The translations under genes were made by a program, and so were the position numbers. Below, piece by piece: positions 42,340 through 53,647 of a stretch of 64,000 nt of DNA. The DNA comes from Aspidapion aeneum (Eukaryota; Arthropoda; Insecta; Coleoptera; Brentidae): contig OY755047.1 in assembly GCA_963576565.1 (NCBI GenBank), positions 21,211,171 to 21,275,170 on the forward strand, read 5' to 3'. Below the pieces are notes generated by a model. That model was not told where the DNA came from. It ran no database searches and was given only the letters and a program-made list of their open reading frames with translations. Every line of letters begins with the position of its first letter. Within the stretch, counting starts at the first letter, position 1.

Positions 42340-43070
42340 GTATCTGGGGGCACGGTATGGCAATGCCCCGCAAAGTACGCGCGGAAACTGCTGTACCATC
42401 TTTTCTTGAAACATTTCAGCCCATATTTGACCTATCTAAAACTCTATTTCGGAATGAGCTACGAAACTCAAACTTTGCACAGTCGTAGATCTTTATAAAG
42501 TTAACAATCCCTCCAAGTTTCATGGACTTCCATAAAGTAGTAAAGTAGTTCAAAAAGCGTCGAAATTGCCACTCACTCACTCATCTACTCACGCATGTAT
42601 AGATCATCAAAATTCTACTGTACTTCCAGACAAACCCTTGGAAAAAATCAAAAAACCCCAAAAGTCTAATTCACTCCCCTCCCCTATACATGTAAAGTTA
42701 TTTAAAAGTAACAATAACCACTTGCAGAGGCGCTAGAAAGCTGAGCTTTGGCAGAATGATAGGAAATATTATAAAACTATAGCAAAAAATTTAAAAATCC
42801 CAAAATTTTAATTTGCTGGCTTCCCCTACAAATGTAAAGTTATGTAAAAGTAACATTGCCCACTAGGAATATATGGGAACTATAATAAAAGAAAATTATT
42901 TTTTTTAAAATAACTACATTTATAGGGGAGGAAAGTAAATTAAAATTTTGGTGTTTTTAAATTTTTTCCTAAAGTTTTATCACAGTTTCTATCAGTCTTC
43001 CAAAGCTCAGCTCTCTAGCGTTGCTGGAAGTGGAGAATGTTACTTTTACATAACTTTTCATCCCCTTTAT
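42340..43070. mobile_element. Family C element with forward and reversed units
   Basis: The forward part (42340-42860) has GGGGCACGGTATGGCAATGC, TGCACAGTCGTAGATCTTTA and AGCTGAGCTTTGGCAGAATG. The last ~160 bases (42900-43060) carry the same ~120-bp unit in the opposite orientation (TTCCAAAGCTCAGCTCTCTA), so this copy is itself palindromic. Confidence 0.78.
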
Positions 43071-43201
43071 GGGTAGAATAAATGTACCAAAAATTATCAA
43101 AATTGGTGAGATGTTCTGCCAAACCTCTGGTTGATTTAATATGAGACAACCCCTCTGTCCTGTGCTAACTATTAGTACTCCTACTAGAAGAGACTACTTA
43201 C

Positions 43202-43446
43202 ATTTGCTTTCTGTGGTCGATCACACCACCCAGCTCAATTCTGGCCAAGGGACCTTGATGGTGCCATCTGAATGTCTCATCACTTATGGAATGTTGGCCA
43301 TGAAAGCCAATTGTCTCCTTCACTTGGTGTGGCAAACACAAATATAAGACACCAGATACATTTCGGGGCAGGGTCAATTCATACTGGCTCCAGGTGCCCC
43401 CTCTATTAATTGCTTTCTCAGTTATCTCGTAGGGAAAATCAACATC
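43202..43446 (-). CDS. uex: uex exon 2: first ectodomain module
   Basis: Internal exon without a methionine near its start, found by looking for a piece entering in phase 0 and leaving in phase 2. It encodes residues 172-252: DVDFPYEITEKAINRGGTWS, QYELTLPRNVSGVLYLCLPH, QVKETIGFHGQHSISDETFR and WHHQGPLARIELGGVIDHRK, then Q and two bases of an isoleucine completed in exon 3. The acceptor is CTGTAAATATAG (AG at 43447-43448) and the donor is AAT|GTAAGTAG (GT at 43200-43201). LYLC...ETFR..HQGP parallels LYIC...ETFRHQGP of exon 5, indicating a duplicated extracellular module. NVS is a potential glycosylation site. Confidence 0.85.
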
Positions 43447-43695
43447 CTATATTTACAGAGAGCACATTATTGATTTGGTACACTTAAAGTAAACAGTTAA
43501 TTAGTTCAATTTAATTTAATGCCCTATTCATACATGAATACTTTTCTAGGGTAAACTCAGTTTATATTGAGACTACTTTTAAAAAAAAAATTAGGTCTTT
43601 GTTGGGGTGTTCTTGGCTGCCAGAATCAAAGTGAACAATGCCTGACAAGGCTTTGGCAGTTTTACTTTAATTTCACTTTTTTTTTTACTTTCTTA

Positions 43696-43857
43696 GGGAC
43701 TGTCCTTAAATTATGTAATGTGAAAATTCAGGATTTTAAACCCCCCTCCCCCTCGTAACGCATTTTCAAGAAAAAACACATTAAAGAAACATCAAGTGTA
43801 ACGCAAGGCCAAACCCCCCCCCCCCCCTAGAGCGTTACGTAATTTAGGGACAGGCCC
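43696..43857. mobile_element. Harbinger-like MITE with TTA duplication
   Basis: TTA at 43693-43695 and 43858-43860. The ends GGGACTGTCCTTAAATTATG and (from the right) GGGCCTGTCCCTAAATTACG are inverted. The centre has two C-runs and two CGTAACGC-like words. A 3-bp TTA/TAA duplication is the Harbinger habit. Confidence 0.8.
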
Positions 43858-43999
43858 TTAGGGTAGTATAGAAAAGGTTTCAAATCTTTGGAATTCGATG
43901 AAAATGCTTAAACCAGGCAAATATAAAAGGGGCTATTTTATATGGCAATTTAGATACCTGGGGTCGACACAGAACCTTAACTGTCCATTTTTTGAAAAC

Positions 44000-44680
44000 T
44001 ATTACCAAGGGACGCACTAATTTTGCTTCCTTAAGTGTTTTCTATGGTTCTATGTCTCTAGTTTATCCTCGAATATATCAAAAAAATTTTTAAACCATCT
44101 TATATAGCAAATGGATTGTTTTTTGACGCATGGAGAATTGTAACTATTGTCAAGGACACTCAAATAAGGGTTCAACCAGAAATTGAGCCACCAACTTTTA
44201 AAAGTAATCCCAAAAAAAATTGAATGGACCATAGCAGTGCATGCCATGTCTCACAAACCATATCAGATTAGAGAGACCAAATTTTTTTTAAACTGCTTGA
44301 TTAACACTGCAAACTTTAAAGAATAGATTTGTACAAAAAAACACAATTGAAGAACAGTGGCTTCTACATCAATTAAGATGATTTTGGGAGAAGCTTTTGA
44401 AAGACGATCTAATTTCTGGTATCATCAATTCAAATTTAGGGTTAAAAATGTATTTTTGGGTTGTTTGTAGTAATTGAAAAATATCTAAATATAAGTTACA
44501 ATTAAATCAGACCCCAACTCATCCTGAACAAATCCTAAACAAAATATTATGCAAATGAATCTGCATATTTTTGCAACATGATTACTAATAATATTGAATA
44601 ATGTTATTCCTTGAAATCTATGCTGTAATTCACAATTAAAAACCGTGTTAGAAAATTTGATTATAGGTATCAAGCTCAGT
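44000..44680. other. No recognised feature
   Basis: Intron 1 sequence. ORFs 44050-44247 and 44485-44685 on the minus strand lack recognisable domains. Confidence 0.5.
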
Positions 44681-44830
44681 ATCAAGGGACCTCTCCCTGC
44701 TCACAATATGTGTACCAACTTGAATTGCCTTGCACTGTCACAGATTTTTTAAACACTGTGTATAAAAATTCGTAGGACTTCTCAAAGTCTTTTACTGCCC
44801 ACAATAAGTGGGTTGCATAGTCTTGCAGTG

Positions 44831-44891
44831 TTGCTATTTTTCCAAACAGTGCATATTGTTCATTGCAGTGCACTGTTTGGAAAAATAGCAA
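44831..44891. repeat. Perfect 23-bp stem, 15-base loop hairpin
   Basis: TTGCTATTTTTCCAAACAGT plus GCA (44831-44853) pairs exactly with 44869-44891. The loop is TATTGTTCATTGCAG. The size is in the range of a microRNA precursor, but no known miRNA is recognised. It lies inside a minus ORF (44682-45068) of no recognisable family. Confidence 0.85.
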
Positions 44892-44935
44892 ACATGTATA
44901 AAAGAGATGCCTGAGAGACCCCCCCTCGGAAGGTA

Positions 44936-46031
44936 GGGGAAGCTGTTGTATAATGGGACAATTTTTTTCTAATTGATATTGCAAATAAAGCTGATTGATT
45001 TGGTAAGTGTTTTTTCTCAAGATCCATGCATTAGCATCAAGTGCAGCTATAGTAAACATAATATGCAAACAAAAAAGAAGAAATGAAGATTCCCACTATA
45101 CAACCACCCCATGTTGCATAGTGGGAATAGGCCTAGTGCATACTGGGAGAACAGGGCAAAAAATCTGTTTTTATTACTAAAAATACTATAAAACAACAAT
45201 AATAAAACATATTTCATAAATGAAAATAATATTTATTGGTAAAAATAAAAAAAATCAAAACAAAACTCTAAAACTAGGTTATTAAAGACAGTAAATGGTC
45301 AATACAAACAACAATTTCAACAACTAACACATATTCATATGACCTATTCCATATCTTTCCAGTCCTTTTTTGGTACTATTAGGGTTATTAATTTTGGCAA
45401 AATAAAAATAAAATCGTAAATAACGTTTTAGCAAAAGGGTCCCACTATACACCCTTTTTTAAAAAAATTAAGATAAAATTGTAAGTAAACTTTTAATTAA
45501 ACTAAAACTTCACTCATCGCAATATTTAAACAAGTTCTTATTATATTTGAAGCTTTATCTTGCATGAATAATAAAATAATAGCATTAGCAAAATAGTCCC
45601 ACTATACACCATTTAAAGCTACTTTAAAAGTATGTCCCACTATACAACATGTTTAAAATTCCCACTATACAACAGGGTACGCCATTAAAATTTTTTTTTA
45701 GCACCGTAGAAATTAACGCTACTATTACATAAACTTACCTTCTATACACCTTAAGTAACAAGTTGAACCACTATTTACTAAAAAAATCACATGTATAAAT
45801 GCGTTATAGCGTCGGACACGTGAAGTCAGAAAAAAAAATTGACATGTGTTGTACTTGTTATGGACGATATTAAACAGAAGCAATACTGGAAGGCGCCGTA
45901 ATTGCGGTTTTTAGTAGATGTCGCTACGCGTAGATGACGCTGTAATTTATTCAAAATTTTAACGGGAAACCGTGGCGTGAAATTTGATTTGTCCCACTAT
46001 GAAACGTGTCCCAGTATACAACAGTTTCCCC
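44936..46031. mobile_element. 1.1-kb TA-flanked element with repeated CCCACTATACA motif
   Basis: TA at 44934-44935 and 46032-46033. The ends GGGGAAGCTGTTGTATAATG and (from the right) GGGGAAACTGTTGTATACTG are inverted. The word CCCACTATACA or its complement occurs again at about 45094, 45120, 45443, 45598, 45637, 45661 and 45992. No ORF of transposase type is present. Such spaced copies of an end motif suggest subterminal transposase-binding sites. Confidence 0.85.
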
Positions 46032-46629
46032 TATATGATTTATTTGTAACTACTCTAGTAAAAAAACCGCAAAAAACTAAGAAATCCACTCGGCACATAA
46101 AATTTTGTGTCTATGAATGTAATTTTTATTGGAATAGAAATGTTATTTCATGAGTTTTCTCCCTTGGCATGATATTTTACTAAATTATTTATATAAATAC
46201 CTTAAGAATCTGTATGTATTGTACCTGATCAAATAAAATATAAAATATAACTATGATTTGAGGTCACAAACTCCAGTATATTTTTATTTATATTTCCTGT
46301 TAAAAAAAGTAAATTTATTTAAGACCTAAAAAAAATTGGCAAGAAATATTTTGAAAAGGCTGCACCAAAATTTTAGGCATAAGGTACTTACTTACATCTT
46401 TTCAGTATGCATTAAGATTAAGGGTGTCCTAAATCCTTGGTTACTATTTTTACCTTAGAAAATCAGCAACCTGAATATTTCTAAACAGATTTTAAGAATC
46501 ATCAAGTTTTTAATTACCTATTTTAAATTTAATTTTTTTACAAGTTTTAGAATGATTTGAATGTATCATAAAACATGTATTTTCTGGACAATGTTGGGCT
46601 GTTGGCCTTAAATAAATTAAATGTCCCTG

Positions 46630-47305
46630 CAGTGGCGGATCTAAGAAAAATCAAAATATTTTTTTTTTAGGTTTTTAATAAATCTGAGCTCTGAAGTTTG
46701 GCATTAGTAGCAGTACTGCAATTTTGTGACAAAAAATTAAAAAAATGTTAAATTTTGTAAAAAATTGTGAATTATGGATTGGTTATTTTTTTACTAGAAC
46801 CAAAGAGTATTGCCAATCAGAGGGTGTGTGGTTCAAATATCATGCCTGCCACTACAAACTCAAACCTACTCTCCGTTTGTGAATACTGATTTACCGGAAG
46901 TAGGGGTAAACCCTGTCTTGGGGGAAGTTTGGGCATCAACGAAGTAGGCAAAGTTGATGATGAATTCAAGACTGTGGTTCGGAAGTCACGTTAAGCCGGT
47001 GGTCCCTTGTTAAGAGCATAGATGGTGCTAGCATGATAAAGACCCCTGTGTTCAACAAAGAGCATCAGGCAAAATTAAATCCTCCATGAGAAAAGAAAAT
47101 TGCCTACCATGGGGGTCTATATGTGTATGAATGTGAGTGTGTTGTGATTGTCCAAATCAGAAATCAGATCATTAAGTTGCAGACTGTGGCTAGATGGTCT
47201 TAGATGCATAGGCCAACCAAACCGAAATATGAATGAATGAATGAAGAGTATAAGCTTGATGTCAAGGAGGGGGGCCCCTCTGCCACCCCTTTGGATCCGC
47301 TACTG
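46630..47305. mobile_element. hAT-like non-autonomous element
   Basis: The ends CAGTGGCGGATCT and, from the right, CAGTAGCGGATCC are inverted and of hAT style. I could not see a matching 8-bp duplication. The interior has no coding sequence. A GAAT tetranucleotide run lies at about 47230. Confidence 0.6.
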
Positions 47306-47309
47306 GGAC

Positions 47310-48448
47310 CATAAGAGTGTGTAAGTCAACGAGTTTTTAAAGTTTGGTGTCTCTGACTTTTTACAAGCAGTTAATTTTTTTTTAAAATATGCCTACAGCT
47401 GAGCCAAATTTGTACACCATCCTACGAGACTTTGAATATAAATTCTTGTATAGTGTCCTGTGGAGTCCTGTATAGTCCCTGGTTTAGTCCTACAAAAATT
47501 ACACCTACTGTGGGCAGCTGACAGGCAGCTCATCACCCCTCACCTACAATATTATCATGTAATATTGTTATCTTGCAATGTAAAAAAACAACAAAAGCTT
47601 TTTTTTTAAATTAAATTTAAATATTAATTGTTATAATTATTATAAAATATATTTATGATAAGGTCACATAAATGAGAATATTAATTATTTATCCAGTGTC
47701 CATCTTGTCAAGTTCTTTAAATCCTTTAAAATCCTTGGTTTATTATGGGCTTCACTCAGGTCTTAGTAAGAAATACCTACTCCAAAATAAGGCTATATAT
47801 TAAGTTTAAATTCAGCTTATATTTTTCCATAAATTGTTCGTTGAATGATGTAGGTACTAGATGTCTTTAAGGGCCTTGGTGCAAGCCTATTACATCATCA
47901 ATTTACTATATTAATTGCATAAAATCAGTCCCATCTTTACTGATATAATTATGGAAGCAAAATGTGTAAAACACAACTTTTAAAGCTTTTTTAAATGAGT
48001 AATTGATGAAGTAATAGACTTATCCAACAATCCAACAGGATCTATAAAAATTCCAAAAACATAACTCAAACATAACCTTTGAAATAATTATTATGCCAAA
48101 GACAGATAACTAATTGGTAATTGTTATGCGAAAAAAGTGCAGCACTGGTGAGCCACTGGCAAAATTTTTGAATTCTTTTGGAAAAAGTAGTGCCATTTTT
48201 GGTATTCTTTTGAGCAACTGATAAGCCCAGTATTGCACTTAGTGCACATTTTCCACCACAGGCTCTCTGAGCTCATGTTATCTCGGCACTAGTGCACTTG
48301 TGCATTCTTTTGAAACTGCACTGGGGCAATTTTATAACAACACCAAAACAGTGTCAGTGGAGCATGAGTGACACAATAACTTTTTCAAAAGAATTCACTA
48401 TAAAAACATCTCAAACTATAAATAAAACATAAAGGTGTTCGAAATTAC
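47310..48448. other. Intron 1, no recognised element
   Basis: AT-rich. An irregular inverted cluster around 48140-48400 uses words such as GTGCACTTGTGC and TTCTTTTGAAA/TTTCAAAAGAA. Confidence 0.5.
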
Positions 48449-48961
48449 CTGGCACTGAGAATTTCTCTGGGCCATTTGTGTTGTAACCTTGACCCTAATC
48501 TGTGAATACAAATGCTTTCCTTGCACTTCCAATAAAACCACTTTTTTTGGAGGTCCTGCAGGTACAGAGTAGTCAATTGAGTCTGAGGTGGTCGTACCCA
48601 GAAAAAGGTTGTCGTCAGTGGTATTTTCATGGCTTTCTAGATTATTACTATCACTATTTTGTGTGGAAGGAACTATCACTGGGGATTTGGTAGGAGTTTT
48701 TAACAATGTGTCTGTGTGGTTGTGTATTAGTTTTACATCAACATTAAATATCTCGGGCTGCACTCGGGTATCACTGTCACTTACGACCTCACCGCCACCG
48801 TTGAGGCCGACACCGTTCGCGGCACCTGCCGCCGTAAAGAGGACGGTCGTCGCCAGGAGGACCGAACAGGTAACAAGGTTGAAGCCAAGTTGATACTTTT
48901 GAGGATGTTGAAATGTCCGGAGGAGGCCGCATTTTGCTGAGCGAGAAGGCGCTCTCGCCAT
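48449..48961 (-). CDS. uex: uex exon 1: signal peptide and start of first ectodomain module
   Basis: Begins at ATG 48961 in a good context (AACATGG). An upstream in-frame Met at 49069 would add 36 residues that bury the signal peptide, so the 48961 start is preferred. Residues 1-50 form a basic start and a hydrophobic segment (NLVTCSVLLATTVLFTAAGA). Residues 51-140 are a Ser/Thr/Asn-rich linker with NHT and NTT glycosylation sites. Then KKVVLLEVQGKHLYSQIRVK and TTQMAQRNSQCQ start the first module (Gly148, Cys170). The donor is CAG|GTAATTTC. The exon is phase 0 at its end and joins exon 2. There is no homology evidence for the linker. The call depends on splice logic and module similarity. Confidence 0.82.
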
Positions 48962-49066
48962 GTTACGATTCACTTGAAACTGGAGGATAAATACGTCAAC
49001 GCACCTCCTTTTATAACCTCCGAGTGCTTCTGTCAAGTGTCCTTCCGACCAAAACAAATGACTCGA

Positions 49067-49166
49067 CACGTGATCATCTCTTTAAAAACAATAACAAAAA
49101 CCACGTGGTCTTCGTCAGTGGGATCAGCTGTAAACTGTCTTTAATCAAAACAAATATCATCACGTG
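49067..49166. promoter_or_regulatory. Cluster of three CACGTG boxes upstream of uex
   Basis: CACGTG occurs at 49067-49072, 49102-49107 and 49161-49166, that is 106 to 205 bases upstream of the uex start codon, with a GTCACATGA half-variant near 49192. These are canonical E-boxes (bHLH-zipper sites; two resemble the TCACGTG core bound by TFEB/MITF-type factors). The transcription start is unknown, so they may be promoter or 5' untranslated. Confidence 0.6.
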
Positions 49167-49199
49167 TGAGATTTGCATATAATTTTGGCAACGTCACAT

Positions 49200-50520
49200 G
49201 ATCCTTCAGACGTTTATTTTTGGTCCAATAGATGGTGCTGCAGGTTGTCCCTATTTTTGTTAAAGGGGCAGATACAAAAAAAATTAAATTGTTCCAGAGT
49301 GGAAAAGTATCCTCACATTTCTCTGGACAAATGGAGATCAAAAGGAACTAAGTCAGGAGTCAGGAGAAGATGTAGAGTTCTTCCTGTATATGTACAGGGA
49401 TCCCGATCCAAAGCGGAATGTATCCTTTTCAATACTTTTTATTCTTTATTTATCTGCATCCCCTTCCATAAACACCAAATAATCCAAAAATATACATGAC
49501 GCTCTTTCCTCCAGAAACAAAGATACAAGATGAAGGAAGTAAAAGCAAAAGAGAGTGATAACAAATGGAGAGGTGGCCTCCATTATTTTGTGTGTAGCTA
49601 AATTCTAATATTGTGAATAAACAGAGAAAGGGACGGCATTCCTTGTCTGTTTAATGACTTGAGATAAGGATATCGCTACAAGATAAGAATTTCCGTTGAG
49701 ATTAGAATTGCCGTTCTTATTTACTCCCCTTTTAACTGTCAAAAGTAGCAGATGATTGCAAGAAGTGGCAAGCGAATGTGTTTTGTTTTGTTTGGGTGTA
49801 ATTTGCAAAAAAGTTAATAAATAAATAATAAAAAATCGAGTTAAAAATATTGAAACAAATATTTATAATTTTAGGTGAGTCGAAATATTTATTTAGTTTT
49901 TTTAGGTTTGTTTTTTTATTTGGAAATAGGAATAAGGGTGGGTTTGTAGTTTTGTTTACATATTTGTTTAGCCTTGTGTTTACTTTATCAACTTCTATAG
50001 GATCTGCTTATTGTTGTCTGAAAATCATGAAAACACAAGGACAGTGAGGGGGGTAGGTACCAAACAGAACCCCCATGTCTTCATCTAGTTAATTTTCAAT
50101 CTTAGAATTTTAATTTAACTCGTTATGAACTCAGAAACTACTAACTTCTTAATTCAGTCTTTTAAAACAGTGAAAGAGATGATTTGTGCAAGTTTATGCA
50201 TAGTAACCTGGTAACCTCTTGTTTTGACTTACTGTTTCAGTTGAACATTTGTACTACACTGTCCCTTTCTTTTACCACTGAAAGAAAGAAACTAGTATGT
50301 ACCACAGAACACTGTATGTCCCAACTTTAAGAGGTGTATAAATGGGAATAAGCAGGGATAAGTAAATAATTGTCTGTTGGTTTATCCTGTCCAGCCCTAA
50401 ATCAGTAAATCATGCTGTCTGCTTATTTTTTAAAGATATGTAGGTACTTATTTAGTTTTGACTACATTATCCTACATTTTCTTTTGAGGATGTTACAAAA
50501 TTTTAAAGGTTTTAAATTTA
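49200..50520. other. Upstream flank, no recognised feature
   Basis: No conserved ORF, repeat landmark or RNA gene. The ORFs 49173-49499, 49605-49808 and 49850-50047 have no recognisable domain. The last is a low-complexity hydrophobic product. Confidence 0.5.
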
Positions 50521-50527
50521 TTAAGTA

Positions 50528-50693
50528 AGTATAGTAGAATTTATATGGGTATGCAGTGACATAAAGAATTTCTTAATGTAGTTAACAGTACCAGTGATAG
50601 AAAAATCTCTAACTAATGTCAGTGAATTATATGAATACATATAATACCAGAAAATGATGTAACTGCATATCCATAAAAATTCTACTATGGGTG
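50528..50693. mobile_element. Short inverted-repeat MITE
   Basis: TATAGTAGAATTTATATGGG then TATGCAGT at the left is mirrored by ACTGCATA then TCCATAAAAATTCTACTATG at the right. Confidence 0.75.
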
Positions 50694-51196
50694 GTAAGTA
50701 GTTCTATTTCATTGTCAAAAGTCAATGATTTTTTTAAATTTTATGCTTTGTGGAGATAATGTATTGTATTGAAAAGGCTTATAGAAAAAACAAAAGAAGT
50801 CTTACTTTGTAATTTTTTTTCATAGAATTTAAAAAAAATGTATTGTCATATCTTGCTTAAAAATCAGTAAAGAAAACTAAAATTTAATGGAGTCACTAAA
50901 GAAGTAAGATAGATATACTAAGATAGGTGCAGGGTAGGCACAGCCCCTATTTAATTTAAGGGTATTATAGGGTAGGTATAGGTAGTACCTTGGTTTTTTT
51001 GAATTGTATTTGTATTTTTTGGTTAAAAATGATACCACTTTTGGTTTTTATTTATAAAATACGTAAAGGGTGATATTCCAGGTGATATTACTAAAAGTTT
51101 TTATTTTAAAAAAGTTTATTGACATATTCCAACCAAATTTGGTACTTACCTGTTCTTAACTTATTAAGGGCCAAGAGAAATTTAAAATTAGTAAAT

Positions 51197-52469
51197 GGGT
51201 AGATATCTGGAAAGTGACAGATTTGGAGCAAAAATAGTGGACATACATGAAACTTGATATACAAATAAAGAAATCAATAAAAATATGAATAAAGTACCAA
51301 ATAACATGTTGCCATGGAAAAATGTTCAAATTTTAAAATATTTTCTGTTTTTTTGGTCATTTTTTAATTTTAGCATATCAGGTTACTGATGCACTTTACA
51401 GGTAACTGATAACCACTAATAAACTTCACAAATGTTGGATAAAATATAGAACTAACCTTTAATATTTGATTTCTTTAAAAATAGGTATATTTTTTTCTTA
51501 TTGATGTATTATCATCGGACCACTATGTGTATACCAAATTTTATCCAAATCGGATAACGGGAAGTGTGTCAAAACACATTTTTCTATAGAAGGGGTGGGA
51601 GGATACTTTTTTCTTCAATGTCAGTATTATTATGTTTCATCCAAATCGGATAATGGGAAGTCTGTCAAAAACACTTCACAAGATTTGATAGTTAGATAGT
51701 TAGACATTACATGTGAAGCTAGTGAGTCAGTGACTTGTAGAGCAGGTCAGTAACCTGTAAGTATTCTAACAGGTAACTGATGCACAGTAACTGACGATTT
51801 TGTCACGTTTTGTCAAATATATTAATACTACTAAAATTGAGTCTAATAAACAAGAAACCTCAAAAAGTATAATCCTATTGTAATTATGCTTACCATTTTT
51901 TAAATTGTTTTTTTGTTGTTCTACCTTTTAAAAACTTACCAGGTTACTGATCAAACTGAAGGTTACACACGCGAGTATGGATCGGTTAAAGGACACACCC
52001 ACTGTCTTAGACGTGTGACATCGAATTAAACCGTTCGCGCGTTTTCCGAATCACAGAGCTCTTTTTCACTTAGCAACTAAAGGTCAAGAATGATCTACAG
52101 GTAACTGATGCAATTTTTGGTGACAAAGTTAAAATTTGAATATATAAAAACAAGTAAATTTAAAACAATTCTGGTTTTGACTATTTATATAACTAAAGGT
52201 TGTTTTTTAATGTTTACTAAGAAATTACTCCAATAAATAATTATAAGAACATAATTTAATTAAAATATAGTAAAATTCTAATGGTGACACTCCAGGTTAC
52301 TGAAGATTGTTACATAAAACCTCTGTTATCTAAAGGAAATATTTTTTATAATCTTCCAAAAATGAACTTGCTTGTTAGTTATTTAATAGTAGTTTTATAT
52401 AAAGAAAAATGTTTTAACATGTTTTTATGTAGGTCACATCAAAATCCGTCACTTTCCAGATATTCACCC
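51197..52469. mobile_element. Inverted-repeat element with repeated CAGGTAACTGATGCA motif
   Basis: GATATCTGGAAAGTGACAG at 51202 and its near-complement at 52442-52465 mark the arms. Further weaker matches extend outwards to about 51170 and 52500. CAGGTTACTGATG / CAGGTAACTGATG or its complement recurs at about 51380, 51400, 51745, 51771, 51940, 52098 and 52292. There is no ORF of substance (52281-52481 is unrecognised). Confidence 0.6.
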
Positions 52470-52699
52470 AAATCATTTTGATAGTGGCAAACTAATTGCC
52501 CAGTATTTAAAACTAAATTTAAGAAATACAACATTTAGTTAGCAAAATTGATTATTCTGTTTGATTGAATATTAAAGAATAATGTTCTACATACGTAGAT
52601 ACACACGAACAGTACTAAAATCCCAAAATTTTCTTTTTGATGTCAGGTCAGTTAAAACCATGTGTCAAATTCAGATTGAGGAGACTTTCCAGTTAAATA

Positions 52700-53175
52700 A
52701 ATGTATCCATGACAGCTCGAATACATTTCTAGCTAGCCTATTAGCACACTTCAAGTGAAGCCTTGAAAACATTTTTTTGTAAACTAAAGCTCTTACACAG
52801 TTTTTGGTTATAACACAAATTATTGAGCAAAATCTAGTCTAATATATTCTGAAAACCGCATATTGATATTATGCTCCATTAACGGTTATCATATTAAAAA
52901 AAATTTTTTGTCAAAAAACAGTCATTAGCAGTAATGGATTTTGGCCAAAATCTAAACAGTTAAATGAAAATCGGTTCAAAGGTTTAGGAGCTATTGTGTT
53001 ATATACAGAAACAATATATACACACAATCACACACACACAGAAAGACATCACGACGATATTGCTAAGATATGTCAAAATACACCAAAATAACACATTTTT
53101 GGCGTTATCGCAAAAAAAATATTTTTCATCAAAAATAATACCTTCTCTAGCCATGGCTATGTGGGCTAGGAAGGT
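52700..53175 (-). mobile_element. Family A element, reverse
   Basis: From CTAGCTAGCCTATTAGCACA through CTTCAAGTGAAGCCTTGAAA, AATTATTGAGCAAAATCTAG, CACACACA and ATCACGACGATATTGCTAAG to CATGGCTATGTGGGCTAGGAAGGTA (read in two parts). A near-complete copy. Confidence 0.85.
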
Positions 53176-53647
53176 AAAAATAAAAACTTTTATTTAAATA
53201 TGTGGGTGTAATTTAAATGATGCTTTTTAAGGAGTGGTAGAAGAAGCCAAAAGCAGACAAAAAGTTCGAAGTTATAGCATTTCTCAAGTTTAAAGAGTGG
53301 AGGAGAAACTGTGAATTTTAAAGGCCAAATTTGACAATGTCATATATAATTTTGTGATTCATTATGATCAAAAAAAGTTTTATTGCATTTTTCCAAAAGT
53401 TATATGGATACAGTGTAGCCAAATAACCTCTGCAAATACCAATTTTTATTTTTTGTTGTGTAAAATAATTTTTACACTTAATTATTACCTTCATTGTAAT
53501 GCATAATTCTACAAAATTTCGCTCCTCTGTTAAATTTTTTAATGAATAAAATGTTTATTTCAACACCCTGTATATAAAAACAAAGAGGATTTGGACCTTT
53601 TGAACCAACCCTTAAAGTTACACCCTGTGTATAAAAAATTGTTAATA

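Noticed and set aside
44682..45068. 128-residue minus-strand ORF
   Set aside because: It overlaps a transposon end and a perfect hairpin, has no recognisable domain and no splice or start context to support it.
48416..49069. Longer form of uex exon 1 starting at Met 49069
   Set aside because: The 36 extra residues would place the hydrophobic signal segment internally. The ATG at 48961 has a better context and gives a normal signal peptide.
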